A stretch of 64,000 nt of DNA, from positions 13,640,318-13,704,317 of the forward strand of contig NC_133301.1 of assembly GCF_005239225.2 (NCBI RefSeq), given 5' to 3'. A model generated the notes under the pieces. The model was not told the DNA's origin. It did not search any database and saw only the letters and a program-made list of their open reading frames with translations. The DNA comes from Populus alba. Its lineage: Eukaryota; Streptophyta; Magnoliopsida; Malpighiales; Salicaceae. Of the stretch, positions 23,248 through 37,800 are shown piece by piece (the first letter of the stretch is position 1; every line of letters begins with the position of its first letter). Both the position numbers and the translations under genes were made by a program.

Positions 23248-26081
23248 ATGACGACCGTGGCTTCTCCAAGGAAATCATCATTTACGGAGGTTTTACAAAG
23301 AGTTTATGGGAATCTTGGGTCCTTCAGTAGTAGTAGCAATAGCAGCAACGGCTTTTATAGTAATAATCTACAAAAGCACAAGTGTTATGTTCATGAGAGC
23401 GAAGATGATTTTGAAGAGGAAGATGGGACCCTGGAGCTTGTTCAGATTGGTGCTGAAAGAATCAAGAATGTTTTGATCCTTATGAGCGATACAGGTGGTG
23501 GTCATCGTGCTTCTGCTGAAGCCATTCGTGAAGCTTTCAAGCTTGAATATGGTGATGAATACAACGTATGTGATCTGGGTTTTGAGTTCGATCCTGTGCA
23601 TGACATGATCTTTTTTGGTGTTTTGTTGCCTCTGATTTTGACCTTTTATTGCTCTTGTTAGAGGTGTTTTGTTTTTTTCATATATATGTAAAGGTAAAGA
23701 AGGAAAGTGCTGATCTTGTCAACATGGTATCCGCCATCTTGTTCTTCTTGTATTTATTTGTTTGTTGTTTTTCTTTCTTTCTTTCTTTTCTCTCGCTCTC
23801 TCTTAGTTACCAATCATTTCTTTTTCAATTTTCTTGTAAAATGATGAATTCTTTAATTTCCACTTTCATTTCTGTTCTCTTCTTCTGTTCTCTTTTTCAT
23901 TCAATCATTTTTCCCTCTTTTCAAGGCCCTTTCCCTATCCCTCCCCTTTGTCTTAGTGGTGATTTTTTTCTCTTGACTCGGACAATTCCTCTGCTAAAAA
24001 AGGCGTCTAGTTAATTACATGTCATTGTTTCTGTGATTATAATTTAAACTTAAAGAGGTTAGGATTTGTGGTTACAGATAATCGTGAAGGATGTTTGGAA
24101 AGAGTACACAGGCTGGCCATTGAATGATATGGAGAGGCAATACAAATTCATGGTGAAACATGTACAGCTATGGAAGGTGGCATTTCACAGTACTTCTCCA
24201 AGATGGATACACTCCTGCTATCTTGCCGCAATCGCTGCCTACTATGCCAAGTACTTTAATTTCCTCAATCTTTCTGGGGTTCTCTCCTTGTTTTACTTGG
24301 AAATATTTTCACATTTTATGATAATTCTTTGCCTGAAAGTGGGTTGTAGTTTATAGTTTTCATTTTTATCCATTAATTTGGTCTCTAAAATAAATTAAAA
24401 GCTTGAATCTCTTGATTAATAAATGTTAGAGCTTTTAAGGACTTCTTTATTCTTCCCCCCTTCCACTTCTGATCGTGCATTTGTAGTCTCTTCTTGAAAA
24501 TGATTCTTTCTGACCCCACTGATCAGCTCATAATGTTAATCACCGCTGTAGCTAAAATGACATGTTTCTTGAGCTGGAAATGTGATTGGATGTCGGAAAG
24601 ATGGGTGAATCCAATGTTTGTTATCATTATAAGTCTAACGAAACTCCTTTAATCACATTCTGTTGTGTGATTGCAGGGAGGTTGAGGCTGGTCTAATGGA
24701 GTACAAGCCAGATATAATTATCAGTGTTCATCCCTTGATGCAGCATATTCCCCTGTGGGTTCTGAAATGGCAGGGCTTGCAAAAGAAAGTGATTTTTGCT
24801 ACAGTCATCACCGACCTCAATAGCTGCCATCCTACATGGTTAGTTGATTTAAGTTATTTTGAAGTAAGATGTTTCATTAACCTCCCAATCATAAATTGTT
24901 TTATCTTAACAATGGGATTTCTCAGGTTTCATCCAGGGGTGAATAGATGCTACTGCCCATCAAAGGAGGTAGCTAAGAGGGCTGCACTAGATGGGCTGGA
25001 AGATTCTCAAATCCGTGTTTTTGGCTTGCCCATCCGACCGTCTTTTGCTCTTGCAGTTCTTTCGAAGGTGCACAATTGTGATCACACATTCGCATTCACA
25101 CACGCTCTACTACGATGATTTGCTCAACTGACGGCTTCTTTTGTTTCTTGTTATGTAGGATGAGTTAAGAGAAGAGCTTGAACTGGACCCGGATTTGCCT
25201 GCAGTTTTACTGATGGGAGGTGGTGAAGGTATGGGGCCTGTTAAGAAAACAGCATTAGCTCTTGGAGAATCACTGTTTGATAAAGAACTTGGAAAACCAC
25301 TTGGGCAATTAATCATCATTTGTGGCCGTAACAAGGCTCTTAAATCAACATTGGAGTCTCATAAATGGACAATCCCAGTTAAGGTAGAGGACTTTACTCC
25401 TTGTGCATGTAATATGTGTAGCGTACGATATACTTCATACATCGACAAAAGTATTTATTTGTTGAAGGCCCTGGTTTGCATTATTTCAGGTTAGAGGATT
25501 TGAGACACAGATGGAGAAATGGATGGGAGCTTGTGACTGCATAATTACGAAAGTATGCTCGAGATGCTTCACTTTTCTATACTAAATGAATCCTTCTTGT
25601 CTATGAACTTAATAGATTTTACTGACTTCTAACATTTCACAGGCTGGACCTGGCACAATCGCAGAAGCATTGATTAGAGGGCTTCCTATTATTCTCAATG
25701 ACTACATTCCTGGACAAGTAAGCCATCAACATTCTGCGCTTTCGCTTAACTCGACAGATTGATAGGCAACATTTAGCCCTGATTTCATCTTGTTTTTGTT
25801 TCTTCATCTGTCAACTGCAGGAAAAGGGCAATGTGCCTTACGTTGTAGACAATGGGGCTGGTGTGTTCACCAGAAGTCCTAAAGAAACAGCAAGAATCGT
25901 TAAAGAATGGTTTAGCACGAAAGCAGATGAACGGGAAAGGATGTCAGAAAATGCACTCAAACTAGCCCAACCGGAGGCCGTATTTGACATCGTGAAGGAC
26001 ATTCACGAGCTTGCACAAGCACGCGGTCCTCTTGTGAATATCCCCTACATGTTGACATCATCATTCGGAAGCTTAATCTGA
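23248..26081 (+). CDS. MGD2: Type-B monogalactosyldiacylglycerol synthase
   Basis: Transfers galactose from UDP-galactose to diacylglycerol to make MGDG, the main plastid membrane lipid. Eight exons: 23248-23565, 24078-24250, 24677-24838, 24926-25067, 25159-25383, 25490-25552, 25643-25717, 25821-26081; all GT-AG and in phase, giving 472 residues. Visible landmarks include [20 protein letters not shown] (N-terminal domain), [19 protein letters not shown], the [23 protein letters not shown] segment crossing the exon 3/4 junction, [11 protein letters not shown] and [26 protein letters not shown] (nucleotide-sugar binding, GT28 family). The short N-terminus without a long cleavable transit peptide fits type B (MGD2/MGD3), which act at the outer envelope and in Arabidopsis respond to phosphate shortage. 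MGD2 versus MGD3 is not settled. Confidence 0.95.
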
Positions 26082-29000
26082 TCAATGAAACCTTACATCA
26101 TCCAAGGCGCATTATCAACTGAGACCAAGGTGTGTCAGCGCTAGAATGAAATGTACAGCTAGTTCTAGTAGTATCATTCTTTGTCCTCAAGGGTCTTTGA
26201 ACTCCAAAAATAGGGTCGTGAATTGCTCTAAATTAGTCAGTAAAGGTTGTTTTTCTTTTGGGATATTCTTTTGGGAGGAGTTAATTAGAGGTCTGGTAAG
26301 AGTTGATTGTGTTTCAGCATTCTTTTCTTGTTATTGCAGTGTTCTAGTTTTCAAGTTATTTCACTTTGAGGTGTTTAGTTTAACACTTGGCATTAATGAT
26401 TCCTTGAAATCAAAGTTAGTGTTTGGTATTTTAGTGGAGAATATTTTTTTTTAAATTTTTTTAGTAAAAAAATATATTAAAATATTTTTTTTCAATTTAT
26501 TTATTTATTTTTATATTAATATATAAAAATCATTAAAAAATACTAAAAAAATATCAATCCAATACCTTTTCAAAACAAACACTCTTTCAAAATACAATTT
26601 TAAACGTAGAAAAAAATATTGTCCAAACATAACTTAGCTTATAAGATCTAGTTCATGAGTTTGATGGATAGGTTGATTAGGTTAATCATCTAAATTGAAA
26701 AATAAAAATATATTAAAATAATATTATTTTAATTGTTTTTTTTTAAATAAACTAGATTTGACCAGTCAATTTTCATTTATTTTTTTTTAAACCCAATTTA
26801 TTCTAGATCCCAAACCAAACAGTCCTAGTTTGCTTGACTAGGATGATGGTTTTACTTTACAACAAAGATGTCTAGTTTGCTTGCGTTGAGTGCAGTCGCC
26901 AAGCAAACAAGATTTCCGTGTAAAATGATAACGATAATCTGAATATTTCAAGATTCCTTTCAATTCTTTTTGCAGTTCTCTCTAAGTTGCAAGAACAAGA
27001 TTGGTCCCCAAGCAAACAATATTATAAATTAACAACTTGTTAGATTTCCTTTCAATTCTTTTTGCAGTGTTCGTGACATTTGCGGGATGTTTCCAGCACA
27101 ACTAACTATTAATTAGATGCAATATTCTATTAGTCAAGTGGTAGAATATTGCTATTACAACCTTTGATGTGTGGCTTATGGCAAGCACAATGATCCCTTC
27201 ATAAGCTTTGACCATAGAAGGAATCAGGCTTGCTATTCTTACCTTTCAAAAAAAAAAAAAAAAAACCCTCATTTGAAAGGTTGATAAACTTTGACTTGGA
27301 GGAATGGTAGGTTTTGATTAATATAAACCCTAATTTATTCATGGAATGGTAGGTTTTGATTAATCCAAATACCAACTTTAACTTGTTATTATCTTGGCTT
27401 TAATTTTTTTTTTAAAGTGATAGAAACAAAAATTCTTATAAATATATCAATTCAAATACATTGATATATTTCATTGTCAAATAAGTCTGCGTCTAATATT
27501 GTGGTGTGGTGTAAAATATTTTTCAGAGATATTTTTTATAAAATATATTAAAATAATTTATTTTAATATTATTATATTTTTTAAAATCAAATATAATTTT
27601 AAAACGAGCTCAATATAATTTTAAATATCATATATTTTATGTCCTTATATATATATATATATATATATATATGATCTTACCATGATAAAATAAAATAAAA
27701 TTGTTAGATTTTGTTGGAGGAAGATTAAAAAGAGAGCATTGCCTATTATCTTTCAAGATCGATGGCAGCATTGTGGAAAATTTGGAGCAAGCCAACCAAG
27801 AAACACGTTGTAGCTTGCAAGTCAAGATTCCTTGCCTTAGAAAATTGATGTGGCTGGTGGCTGGTTGCAGGGACACTACAGAGCCAGAGTGTCAATGATC
27901 ACAGGTGGTGGTGGGGACTGGTGACATGGAATGAAAGCTAAGCAGTCATGTGGCCATGGAAAAAAAAATCCGAAAATTGTTTGTTTCTTCTTGATTAATT
28001 TTTTCCAGCACAAGTCTTGGTCAATGATTATTCATTAGGATCTTCCTCCAACCAAAAGCATCTCACTAACCTCATCAAATTTCAAATGATTATGTGAGAA
28101 TTATGATATTCACGACAAATTAAGGTGGTTATTCTGGTTACATATATTTACAGTGTTTTGTTTGTTAAAAAATATATTAAAATTTTTTTATTACATTAAA
28201 ATATCAAAATAATCCAAAACCATTAAAAAAAAATTAACTTAAAGCTAAAAAAATTTAAAAATATTGTTCGACCACAATACTAAATATACCTACTAATTCT
28301 CTCAACTCTTATCTCTTTCATTTATTCATTTAATTATTTAACTAATTCTGACAAAGTTTACAATTTATCATGTAGGGATTTAATTGAGAAAAAGAAGTTA
28401 TTTAGGGATTAAGTTGTCTCTACAGTAAAATAGAACGGAAAAAAATCAATTAAGGATTTTATCTTAAAAAACATAACATACAAGGAGCAAATTAATTTTT
28501 TATACAGCAGCCAAATTTTTTATATTACAGTCATTAATATTTTTTGTTGTGCCAAGTATCCTTGTCCCTTCAATAACATGAGACTAATCCTTTTTTTGCT
28601 ATTTTCTAGTAATTTATTTATGGTTATTTTTTAAAAATATTAAAATTATATTAATTTTATACAAAACAAAATAAAATTAAAAATTATTAAAATACAATTT
28701 ATACCATGTTTTCAAACGATATATTCACCTTACAAAGAGGACTAGCCCCTTATCACTAAACCCGATCCTTATTAGTATTTCAATTATTATTTAATAATTT
28801 TTATAAAAATAACTGATAAAAATATGTAATAATAAAAAAAAATATACATAATTGATATTAAAAAAATAAAATAAAATGACATTTTAAATATAAATAAAAT
28901 ATTAAAGAGACGAAAAAACCATCATTAACCCATTTTGATTATGCAAGAGAACTTTCATTGCGATCCGACAACAAAAGACATCCCCACTCAAGAGAAGAAA

Positions 29001-29100
29001 AGAACATAAACGACAACGCGTTTGATCTCCTCTGCTTAAACCGTAAATCATAGGCTAAAAACAACAACGTTAATCAAACTTCGACAACCACTCCTGAGAG
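26082..29100. other. Spacer between MGDG synthase and ARPC3 genes
   Basis: 26082-26400 is likely 3' UTR. About 26415-26640 is an AT-rich dispersed repeat copy (starts TTAGTGTTTGGTATTTTAG, ends with GTCCAAACAT). Direct repeats: CCTTTCAATTCTTTTTGCAG at about 26955 and 27048, and GGAATGGTAGGTTTTGATTA at about 27300 and 27342. A TA microsatellite is at 27646-27672. The open frames around 27640-27900 have no domain. No gene is supported. Confidence 0.5.
27115..27267 (+). mobile_element. Possible SINE or other poly(A)-tailed retroposon
   Basis: TAGTCAAGTGGTAGAA at about 27130 fits an RNA polymerase III A box, and the segment ends in an uninterrupted run of about 18 A residues at 27249-27266. A convincing B box was not found, so this could be a truncated SINE or a chance combination. 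Confidence 0.35.
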
Positions 29101-29392
29101 ACTGGATTTTTTTCGGTAATTCTACTGCCTCTATCTTATCTTCCTTTTCTTAAGATTTCAAATCATGAGGCTTTGGTGTTTTTTTTTTTTTTTTCTTATG
29201 TTTCATTTCCAATGAAACCAAGGTTGTTTTGTATCCGATTCTGTACAATAATTTACCATATTAGCACTGTAACACATCAACCCAGCTCCCAAAATTTGTA
29301 AATTTGATGTCTTTCTTCTAATTGTTTTCAGGGCTGCGGTTATCTGGCTGAAATATTGCAAAGCTTGAATCTTTTGAGCTTTGGAATTGAAA

Positions 29393-31273
29393 ATGGTACG
29401 TGGATCAAATCTGAAAATCTAGTTTTTTCTTTAGTTTTCATCTTTGTATTTTCATTTGCGCAAAATGATAAAAATTGTTGGTTGATCATGTGAGATTTGT
29501 ATACACTGTTGGGATGGGATAGGCATTTTTAATTGAAATCACAAGAGTAGATATGTTAAAGCTTGTGTCTTTAGTCACTTAATGGGAAAAACTTGGTTAA
29601 CATCATAATTGGGTTTTTCTAAATAATAAATATATTTAGGTTCTTTGATTTTTCTTTTTTGCTCTAATTATACCATGTGGTTATATTTGGTGATAGCAGC
29701 AATGTGAATTAAATTCCTGTTTATAGATGAAATTTGAAAGATGGTTTTTCATGGCTAGGTTCATCACTCTAGTTTTGTGGACGAGGAGGGAGTAAGAAAA
29801 GCTTGCGGATGCCCTTTGCTTCCATTAAAAAGTCATATAAAGGGTCCTGCTCCAGTTTCGGATCAAGGTTATAAACACATGCATTATAATTTATTTTGAT
29901 GATCGAATAATTGTTAGAGTAATGTCTTTATGTTTTTTCTTACCTTGATTGTGTGGAAATTGTTGTGTGTTTTATGCAGATAGAACTGATATAGTTGATG
30001 AGGCAATCACATTTTTTCGCGCCAATGTTTTCTTTAGAAATTTTGATATTCAGAGCCCAGCTGATAAGCTCCTTATTTACTTAACATTCTACATCAATGT
30101 GGCTTTGAAGAGGCTTGAGGGTTGCAGAACTTTGGCTGAAGGAACAAAAGCAATTATTAACTTGGGTTTGGAGAAGGTTCCTGTTCCTGGAGAGTCTGGC
30201 TTTCCTTTCCCGGGCCTTTTTGCTGATCCTCAATCTCAGAAGGAAGCAGGTAAAGTTTCTTTTATGATTTTTTTCCCTGGAGTTAAATTAGTGCAACAGA
30301 TTTTATGTCATGAGCAATGTTTACCTAGTCATGTTTGTAAAGTATATGAACCAAGTTTAGATAACCTAAACAGTCCATAAGCAAATTTATTCTCTTGCTT
30401 CATCTTAACTATATCAACGAAGCAGTAAAACACACTAGCAGTGTCTTCAAACTAAATTATGTTCAACCTATAGACTTAACCAAAAACCATATAGTTATTC
30501 TTCAATAAATTTGGTACTTAACTTTTGTCTGACGTTTATCAAGTGACTTCCATAATCATGCTAGCACTTTGAATTAATGTCTTGTCTCAGTGTGTCACTG
30601 AATCGTAGAGATCATGAGATTAGTGCCATTTATATTATCAGCTATCAGTAAGATATGGGCTTTACTGCCATTGCTGTTTACTATTATTCCTCACTACTGT
30701 GCTTCTGCTGATGACAAATTTGTGTGACAGACATTGTTATCCACATTCCAAACCATGTAGATTTTGTCATTTTCCTCTCATAGTCTTCATGTTTGTTTGG
30801 GAGATAATCTTTGTCATGGCTTTATTTTCTATTGAAGAGTTCTGTCATACCAGGGAAGTTCAATACCCTTGAGCCTGATGATATTGTATTATTCCTATGG
30901 TATTAGCTATAATTTCTGAGTTGAGATATCGTGTAGAAATAGCATTCAATAGTAGTTTCAGTAGGCTGCAAGTTCTCCTGCTATAACTGTTCTACTGAAT
31001 TATTGATTTCAGCCCATAATTCTGAAACGTTGGATCTGTTAAGTTCTTCAGTTGGACTGTGATTTTGACTGCCTTGCTGTTTTTGTTCCAAACCTTTGTT
31101 TATTTATACCTTTTAATTCTTGAACTGCAGAGCTATTCAGAAATTATCTTAAACAGATAAGGGAAGAAACTAGCGGGAGACTATTGAGTGTTGCATATAG
31201 ACCCAATGGGACTCCAAACAAATGGTGGTTGGCCTTTGCCAAGAGGAAATTCATGAATGTCGTCGCTCTTTGA
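29393..31273 (+). CDS. ARPC3: ARP2/3 complex subunit 3 (p21-Arc, ARPC3)
   Basis: Subunit of the seven-member ARP2/3 complex that nucleates branched actin filaments; in plants it works with the SCAR/WAVE complex in cell shaping. Four coding exons: 29393-29395 (the ATG alone), 29759-29867, 29980-30249, 31131-31273, giving 174 residues, close to the animal protein. Family blocks are clear: HHSSFVDEEG, CPLLPLKSHIKGPAP, DRTDIVDEAITFFRANVFFRNFDI, DKLLIYLTFYINVALKRL, VPVPGESGFPFPGLF, ELFRNYLKQIREETSGRL and PNKWWLAFAKRKFMN. A 5' UTR intron (about 29116-29331) precedes the start. The first coding exon ends exactly after ATG, an easily missed structure: an in-frame internal methionine at 29949 could mislead automated calling. 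Identity is near certain from sequence recall; splice sites are inferred. Confidence 0.95.
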
Positions 31274-34200
31274 ATATTTTGTTTATATATTCCACCAAAG
31301 GTGACAAATAGAAGCCTTATAACAAATTGCGAATATCATTTTTTTACCAAGTTAAATACGAACATCAATGCCTTCAAAAACCAGGCATCAGACATGTTTT
31401 GTGTGCAAATAACTGATATTACTGTATACTTGTAAAATGAAGTTTCTATTTGTAATATCTTAAAAAAAAAAATTGATGAATGTACTATCGTCATTTTCTG
31501 AAAGGAAGAGAAGGGAATGCAAATAATAGGTGTTTATTGGTTCAAGAATTGACTTGCGTCCATCTTATGGATATTTACATGGTGAAGATGATAAATTTGT
31601 GGCATGATTGCTACACCCTTGAATCTCATGCGTGCATCATTTACATAATTGCTTTCTCACAGTTCAGCTCTTTTGAATTCTGCATCAGAGGGAAGCGATA
31701 ATGCTTTCTGCAGTTGAGTTTCTAATGGTGAGTATTGAAAATTCATATACCCACATTTCAGCCGTAGACTTCTTATTTCTCGCATTAAAAAACAACGTTG
31801 CTTCACTTGAGACATCTTCAATGAATGGGGGAGACAAAACAAGAAGAAGAAGGAATCAACCCAAATGTGGTAGATTTTTCCTTTTGCAACATGCAAAAAC
31901 ATGTAAACTACCAAGGTGATGAGCGCCTCCATTTGGCAAAAGCAACATTTATGCAAGCATGACGAGGTTTTCAGTAGTTGATGCACTTGCACCCATTATG
32001 GCATGGGAAGCTAGGTAGCCCCCTCCCACAGGCAGGCCAGGGCCTTACAGACCACGACTAAAAGTCTAAAACTGTTAATCTGGTGGCCATGAACTAGATC
32101 ACACCACTCTTTTTCCTCATATCCAGCAGCCCAGAATTTTACGAGCAATATTCGAAATCTTAGAACCATTTCAAGGCATTTCGATACGTCATTAGAGCTA
32201 AGGTATTTCAAGACCAATTTCTTCCGATTTCTCTATGATCACGTGAGAAGCCAACCCATCATACCTTGTACTTCAGACATGCCACTGTAACAGACCTCTT
32301 TCATTAGAGGCAGGTCTCTTGTTTCTGTCCAGTTTCGTCATATCACCTTTTCTACTGGTGGGGCAAGCAACAAGAAAACATGAAGACAAACCTCCCCAGT
32401 TTTTACCAGAAGTAGAAAGACCAAACATGTGGGGATACAGAGTTGCTGTAAAAGGGAAGAAACATGATTGCTTTTATTGAATGCTAGAAAGATGTCTCGT
32501 TTCCATGCTCATTTGTGCTTTACTTAATCACTTTGCTCATAAATCCAGTGCTTGAATAATTAAACTAGGGTGGCCGCATCATTGAGCTGCTTGGTTGCCT
32601 GTCTAGCTACTTTTTATTTCTTTTGAGACATTGCCTTAGTTTCTGCAAAACTATCAAGCTGTTTCAAACGCTTGAAATTGAATTTAATTCCAAGAGTTAA
32701 ATTAATTATTAGTGATGGTGATGCTGAAACGATGATCATGTTCTTGCTATGCTTGGAATATTCCTACTGGAGCTGGTTTTAACCCTTCTGTTTTTATTAC
32801 TATTTTTTTTTTTCAGATTATCTAAGTCTGGATATTCAGCGTCGTTCCTCTCACTGGGAGAAGCTTACATGCTTCTCAAGTGCTGCTGTTAATTCAATTA
32901 CTAGTTGTGATGGAATTTGGTTTTCATGTTTGTACATTTAAATAGCTCCGCATACACACAAACATGATGATTTATGCTGCAGGATTTTTAACCTTTTAAT
33001 GGCATATATTTCTCATACAGTTTGAGTTTCTCTCGTCTTTCCTCATAAATTTTTTTCTTGTAAGAAAAAGAAATGATTTAAGAATAAAAAAGATAAGATT
33101 GCTTCATTTTACTTGTATTTTAAATAGTGTAATTATGTGAATTAATATTTTATTTCAAATATAAAATCATAATAAATTGTTAATTAAATTTAATTTAACG
33201 TGTGATTTAGTTTTGAAAGTGATGTAGCCCCTTTGCTTTGATGCTCAATTAAATTAGATTCCCATTCTGCACATATATTTGGATTCGTGACAATTATTCA
33301 AAGCATTTTGATGGATTAAAATGCCTTTGTTGATGTGATTTCTGGTGTTTTTGAAGTAGTTTGAGTATTATTTTTTTATTAACAATTAGATTTTTTTTTC
33401 AAGTGAAAATATTTATGCTATTCAGTTAATAATTCTGAAAGTAGACAATATAAGGTTGACGCATGCTATAAATAAAAGGAAATTAATATTTTTTTTTTAA
33501 AAAATAAATAAATTATATAAGAGTTAATTTAATGTGATTCAATTAACTTGATAAATTTAAAAACAACCGAATAACTGATAAAAATATAACTTCATAGAAA
33601 AAATTTAAAACAATATTATTTTTTATAAAATAAAATGAAAACATATTAGATCAATCTGAGTTAATCTGTTAAATTAGTGATTAGTATCATTAGACCATAA
33701 TAACCACATATAAAATAAATAAAAATAAATTATAAAATTTAATTATTAATTAATTAAATATTAGAAGATAAAATTAAAAAAAATAACTTGAATTAATTTA
33801 GATTAATTTATTAAATTTATGAATAACTCTATAAAAATAAATTAAAATATTATTATAATAAATAATATTTTATGAGAACATGTACAATAAAATTACAATC
33901 TTTTTAATTTTTTTTTAATTAGTCGGTTAACGGCTATTGTTGTATAGAGTAGATTATAATTTAGTCCTTGTTGTTCTATGGTTTTGTAAATTAGTCCTTT
34001 TGGTTGTGAAAATTATGTAGTCCGAACCGGTTTTAATAACAATGGTATTGACAGTAGAAATAATAGATGCTTTCCACAATCCATAGAAGTAGCCTCGGAA
34101 AGGATGAGAGAAGCTAGCTAGGCATCTCCTGCTCTCAAGATGCATCAATAACAATGGTGTTGACATTAGAAATAAAAATTTCATCATAAATATAATTTTT

Positions 34201-34800
34201 TTAAGTATGAAGGTTTTTGTTTAGCGTAAAAAAAAAATCTTTCCAAATATGATTAGCACATTTGGATAAAAATAAATATATTTTTATATTATCTTCTAAT
34301 AAAAAATATTTTTTATAATTAAATTAAGTCTCCTTTCCCTCAGTTTTATAAATTCTACATATTTTAACGTATGAATCTATACAGAATTTCTTTCTTTTCA
34401 ATAATGTTTAATTAAGCAAACAAATTTATTTATCATCGAAACTAATTCTAAAAAGAGTTGCCTTCCACGTAGGTGATTTGTGTTGGATTGGACGAAAGTG
34501 AAGAAATTAAGAATTCAATGCCTGAAATAAAATTTTTGATAAGCCCAATAATACCCCCACAGAATCAGATCTCATTTCCGAACAATCTTAACAGAAAATA
34601 AAACAGAACCCCAACTTTACCACACAGACCACGCTCTCACTACCCCCCACCCCACCCCGCCCCCTCTCTCACGCAAGATCATCCTCATCCTCATTATTTT
34701 CCATGTTCCCTCGCTCCATTTCCACCAATCACAGCCGTTGATCTCCCTCTCCATGTCCTTCAAATCCAGCTTCCCTACTATCAACCACAACTTCTACCAC
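31274..34800. other. Spacer between ARPC3 and UBP22 genes
   Basis: 31274-31460 is likely ARPC3 3' UTR. 31460-33000 is moderately AT-rich; overlapping short open frames on both strands at 31480-32217 show no domain. 33050-34450 is strongly AT-rich. 34450-34822 turns C-rich (CCCCACCCCACCCCGCCCC at about 34645) and is the likely promoter and 5' UTR of UBP22. No gene is supported. Confidence 0.5.
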
Positions 34801-34822
34801 AAATCTCCATTCACTCTCCTCC

Positions 34823-37800
34823 ATGTCATCAAAAATCAACCACCACCACCACCATTTCAACGGCCACGATTCTATCCCTCCACCCTGTCCCCACCTCGCC
34901 GATTTCTGTTCCCGTAACGGCACCAAACCCTTCCACCTCCTCCAAAACTGCCTCCGCATCAAACCACCTCACGGCCGCGCCTCGATCAGGCGAGACCCCT
35001 CAGAGATCCCTCGCTGTGGCGCGTGCGGCGTGTCCTCTGTCCCCCGCATCTACGCCTGCGTAACCTGCGCTACCATATCCTGCCACGCGCCTCCGGAACC
35101 CTCCCATGCGGCGGCGCACGCCGCCTCCATGGCTCCTGGTCACGAGATCTCCGTCGATGTCGACCGTGCAGAGCTTTTCTGCTGCGCGTGTCGCGATTAT
35201 GTTTACGATCGCGATTTCGACGCGGCGGTGGTTCTGTCATCTAAGGCCAACAATATTCATAGCAATGTTAATAGTGATAATCTCCGTAAAAAACGGAGGA
35301 TTGTTGAGTACCGGCCGTGGCTTCCGGATATCCACGAGCGCGTGCTGGTGAATAACAATTCGAGTGTGTTGAATTTTGTAGAGGATCGGCCGTGGGGGTT
35401 GAGAGGGCTGAATAATTTAGGGAACACTTGTTTTATGAATTCAGTATTGCAGGCATTGCTGCATACTCCGCCTTTACGGAATTATTTTTTGAGTGATAGG
35501 CATAATAGATATTATTGTCAGCAAAAGAAGAGTGGTAATGAGAATGGGGTTGTTGGTGGAAAGAGAAGTAATGGCGGTGATGGTCATGGGGGTAAGGGTT
35601 TGAGGTTGTGTCTGGCTTGTGATATGGATGCTATGTTTTCTGCTGTTTTTTCGGGGAATCCCGTGCCTTATAGTCCCGCCAAGTTTTTGTACAGGTATTG
35701 AACATAATTGTGATTTTTGCTTGTTTTTGAGTTAAGTTGGCAGCTTTGTTTGTGTCTGAGATGTGGGTTTTTGATAGCGAAATGAGTGTGGTATGGTACA
35801 TTATATGGAGACCAATCTCTTTTTTGAGATCGCAGTTTTCCACGTTATGTGGAAATGTATCTACAGTAGATGTAATTATTTTACCCCTGACGGGTGGCTT
35901 TTTTTAAATTTTAATTTTTGACATTGAATTGTGAGATTTTTGTTCTGTAGTGATTGGTTTGTTTTGTTGCAGTTGGTGGCAACATGCAGCAAACTTAGCA
36001 AGTTACGAACAGCAGGATGCGCATGAGTTTTTCATTTCCATGCTTGATGGGATCCATGAAAAGGTGGAGAAGGATCGACACAAGACCCATGGTCTAGGTA
36101 AAGAGATTCTCTCTTTCTGCAGATTTTCATGCTTAATTAGCCATGCCTGTGACTTTTCTTTGAGGTTTTGGAGTCACAACTTGGAAGACATGAAGCATCA
36201 GATGTGTTTTGTAGTTTGTTGACAAATGGGGAATGCGCTGGTTGAGGGGTTCAATTGCATCTTATTTAATCAGAAACTGCAAAGTCTAGTTTTCTCAACT
36301 GATTTGATAATTGAAGTGGGGTGTTTGTTTGCTGTATGGCTGAATGTGGGCCCATAACTTTGGCATCCGTTATGTGGATGGATATCTGCTTTCCTTCGTT
36401 TGGATTGGTCTTGTTTTGGTAAACATAGTTTGTTGTGAACTTTTAGATAATATGAAGATTTATGTGATTGTGTGATAATTTTATTTTGAGATTACAGCCA
36501 CGTTGGACAATCAAGTTTTGTATTACTTTTAGATTAGAACCTTGCTAAAAAATTTAGTTTTGTTTGGAACTACTTCAATCTGACGAGATGTTAAAGCTTA
36601 AAGTACCACATTATCTTCAGTTCTTGGAGGAATGTCATATTTTATGCACTGTTAGTTTTAAGTCAATTTTGTGCCTGTCAGATGAGGATGGATATTCTTT
36701 ATGACTTTCACAATATAATAGTATCTAAGTAGTAGCTCTTATTGGGACAAAAGCAAAAGAATTATTCGAGGGCGTAAGGGCACGTTCTGTTAGTTGTTTT
36801 ATTTGAGGCACTGGAGTGAGTGACTATTAGACCATTTAGCATGAATAGAACTGGCTGTCATTGCTAAAGCTGCAAGATCATCAATCTAGAGCTCCGTTAG
36901 CTATTGATGGCCCTTTCTTTTCTGCTTTTGGCAATTTTCTTCAGTCAATTGGTCCAAAATATTGTTAAAGACTAAGTTGTCGCAGCTTTTAACTGCAGGA
37001 TGTGGGCTTAGGTCTCATTACTATTGCCCTAGGAGTTGAACAAGCCCTGTCTGATTTAGGGCTAATTCTCAATATCAACCTGCTGGCTTGATGGTGTCAT
37101 CTGCTTCGTTCCAGTAAGTCAACTTTTTCTTAGCCTGCTTGGTTCATCATAGGATTTTCTCGCCTGCCATAATACTCATCTTAATTCGACCTTTGTCCTT
37201 ACTAGGGTTTTGTCTCATTGCAAAGCTCATTCCAGTCTGAGAAGATGCAGATGGTTGCATTAGGTTCAAATCCAGCTTTCTATTCTGACTTGTACCTAGA
37301 AAACTTGCATGCCTTTACTGGTTTCACATGACATTTCTTCTGAAACCTTCTTATTTCGATGGAGATATCAGATTGCCATTGTCCGTACTAAGTTTATTTC
37401 TCTGGTTTTAGTACTGTAGTCTAAGCATCAACAGTCACTTTAGTCTGTCTCAAGGTAACTGAACTACATGTGTCCTCTCCCTGTTGCTGCTAGCATGATT
37501 TCTGGTGGGCTACAAAGAGTGTTTGTAGGAGCTTTGGGGTGTGTTTTCTTGTGGCAGCTGAATAGACAGTCCATTCTCTGCCATCTCAATGAAAAAATTT
37601 TAGCAAACAATGGTTGCTTGTTCGTTGTTTAAAAAGGAATATTCATTCTAACAGCTGTGATAAACTTATCAAGCAACACAAAAAGAAGGACTTCCCGGAA
37701 GCAGGAAGATATCCAAGATCAAACTTTTTTGTTTTGTTTATTCTTAAAGAAGCTTTATGTTTATAACTGGATCCATGCTGTGTTTTTCAATGTGATATGC

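Noticed and set aside
34729..34962. Minus-strand frame over the start of UBP22
   Set aside because: Shadow of the His-rich and Pro-rich coding region and C-rich leader; no domain.
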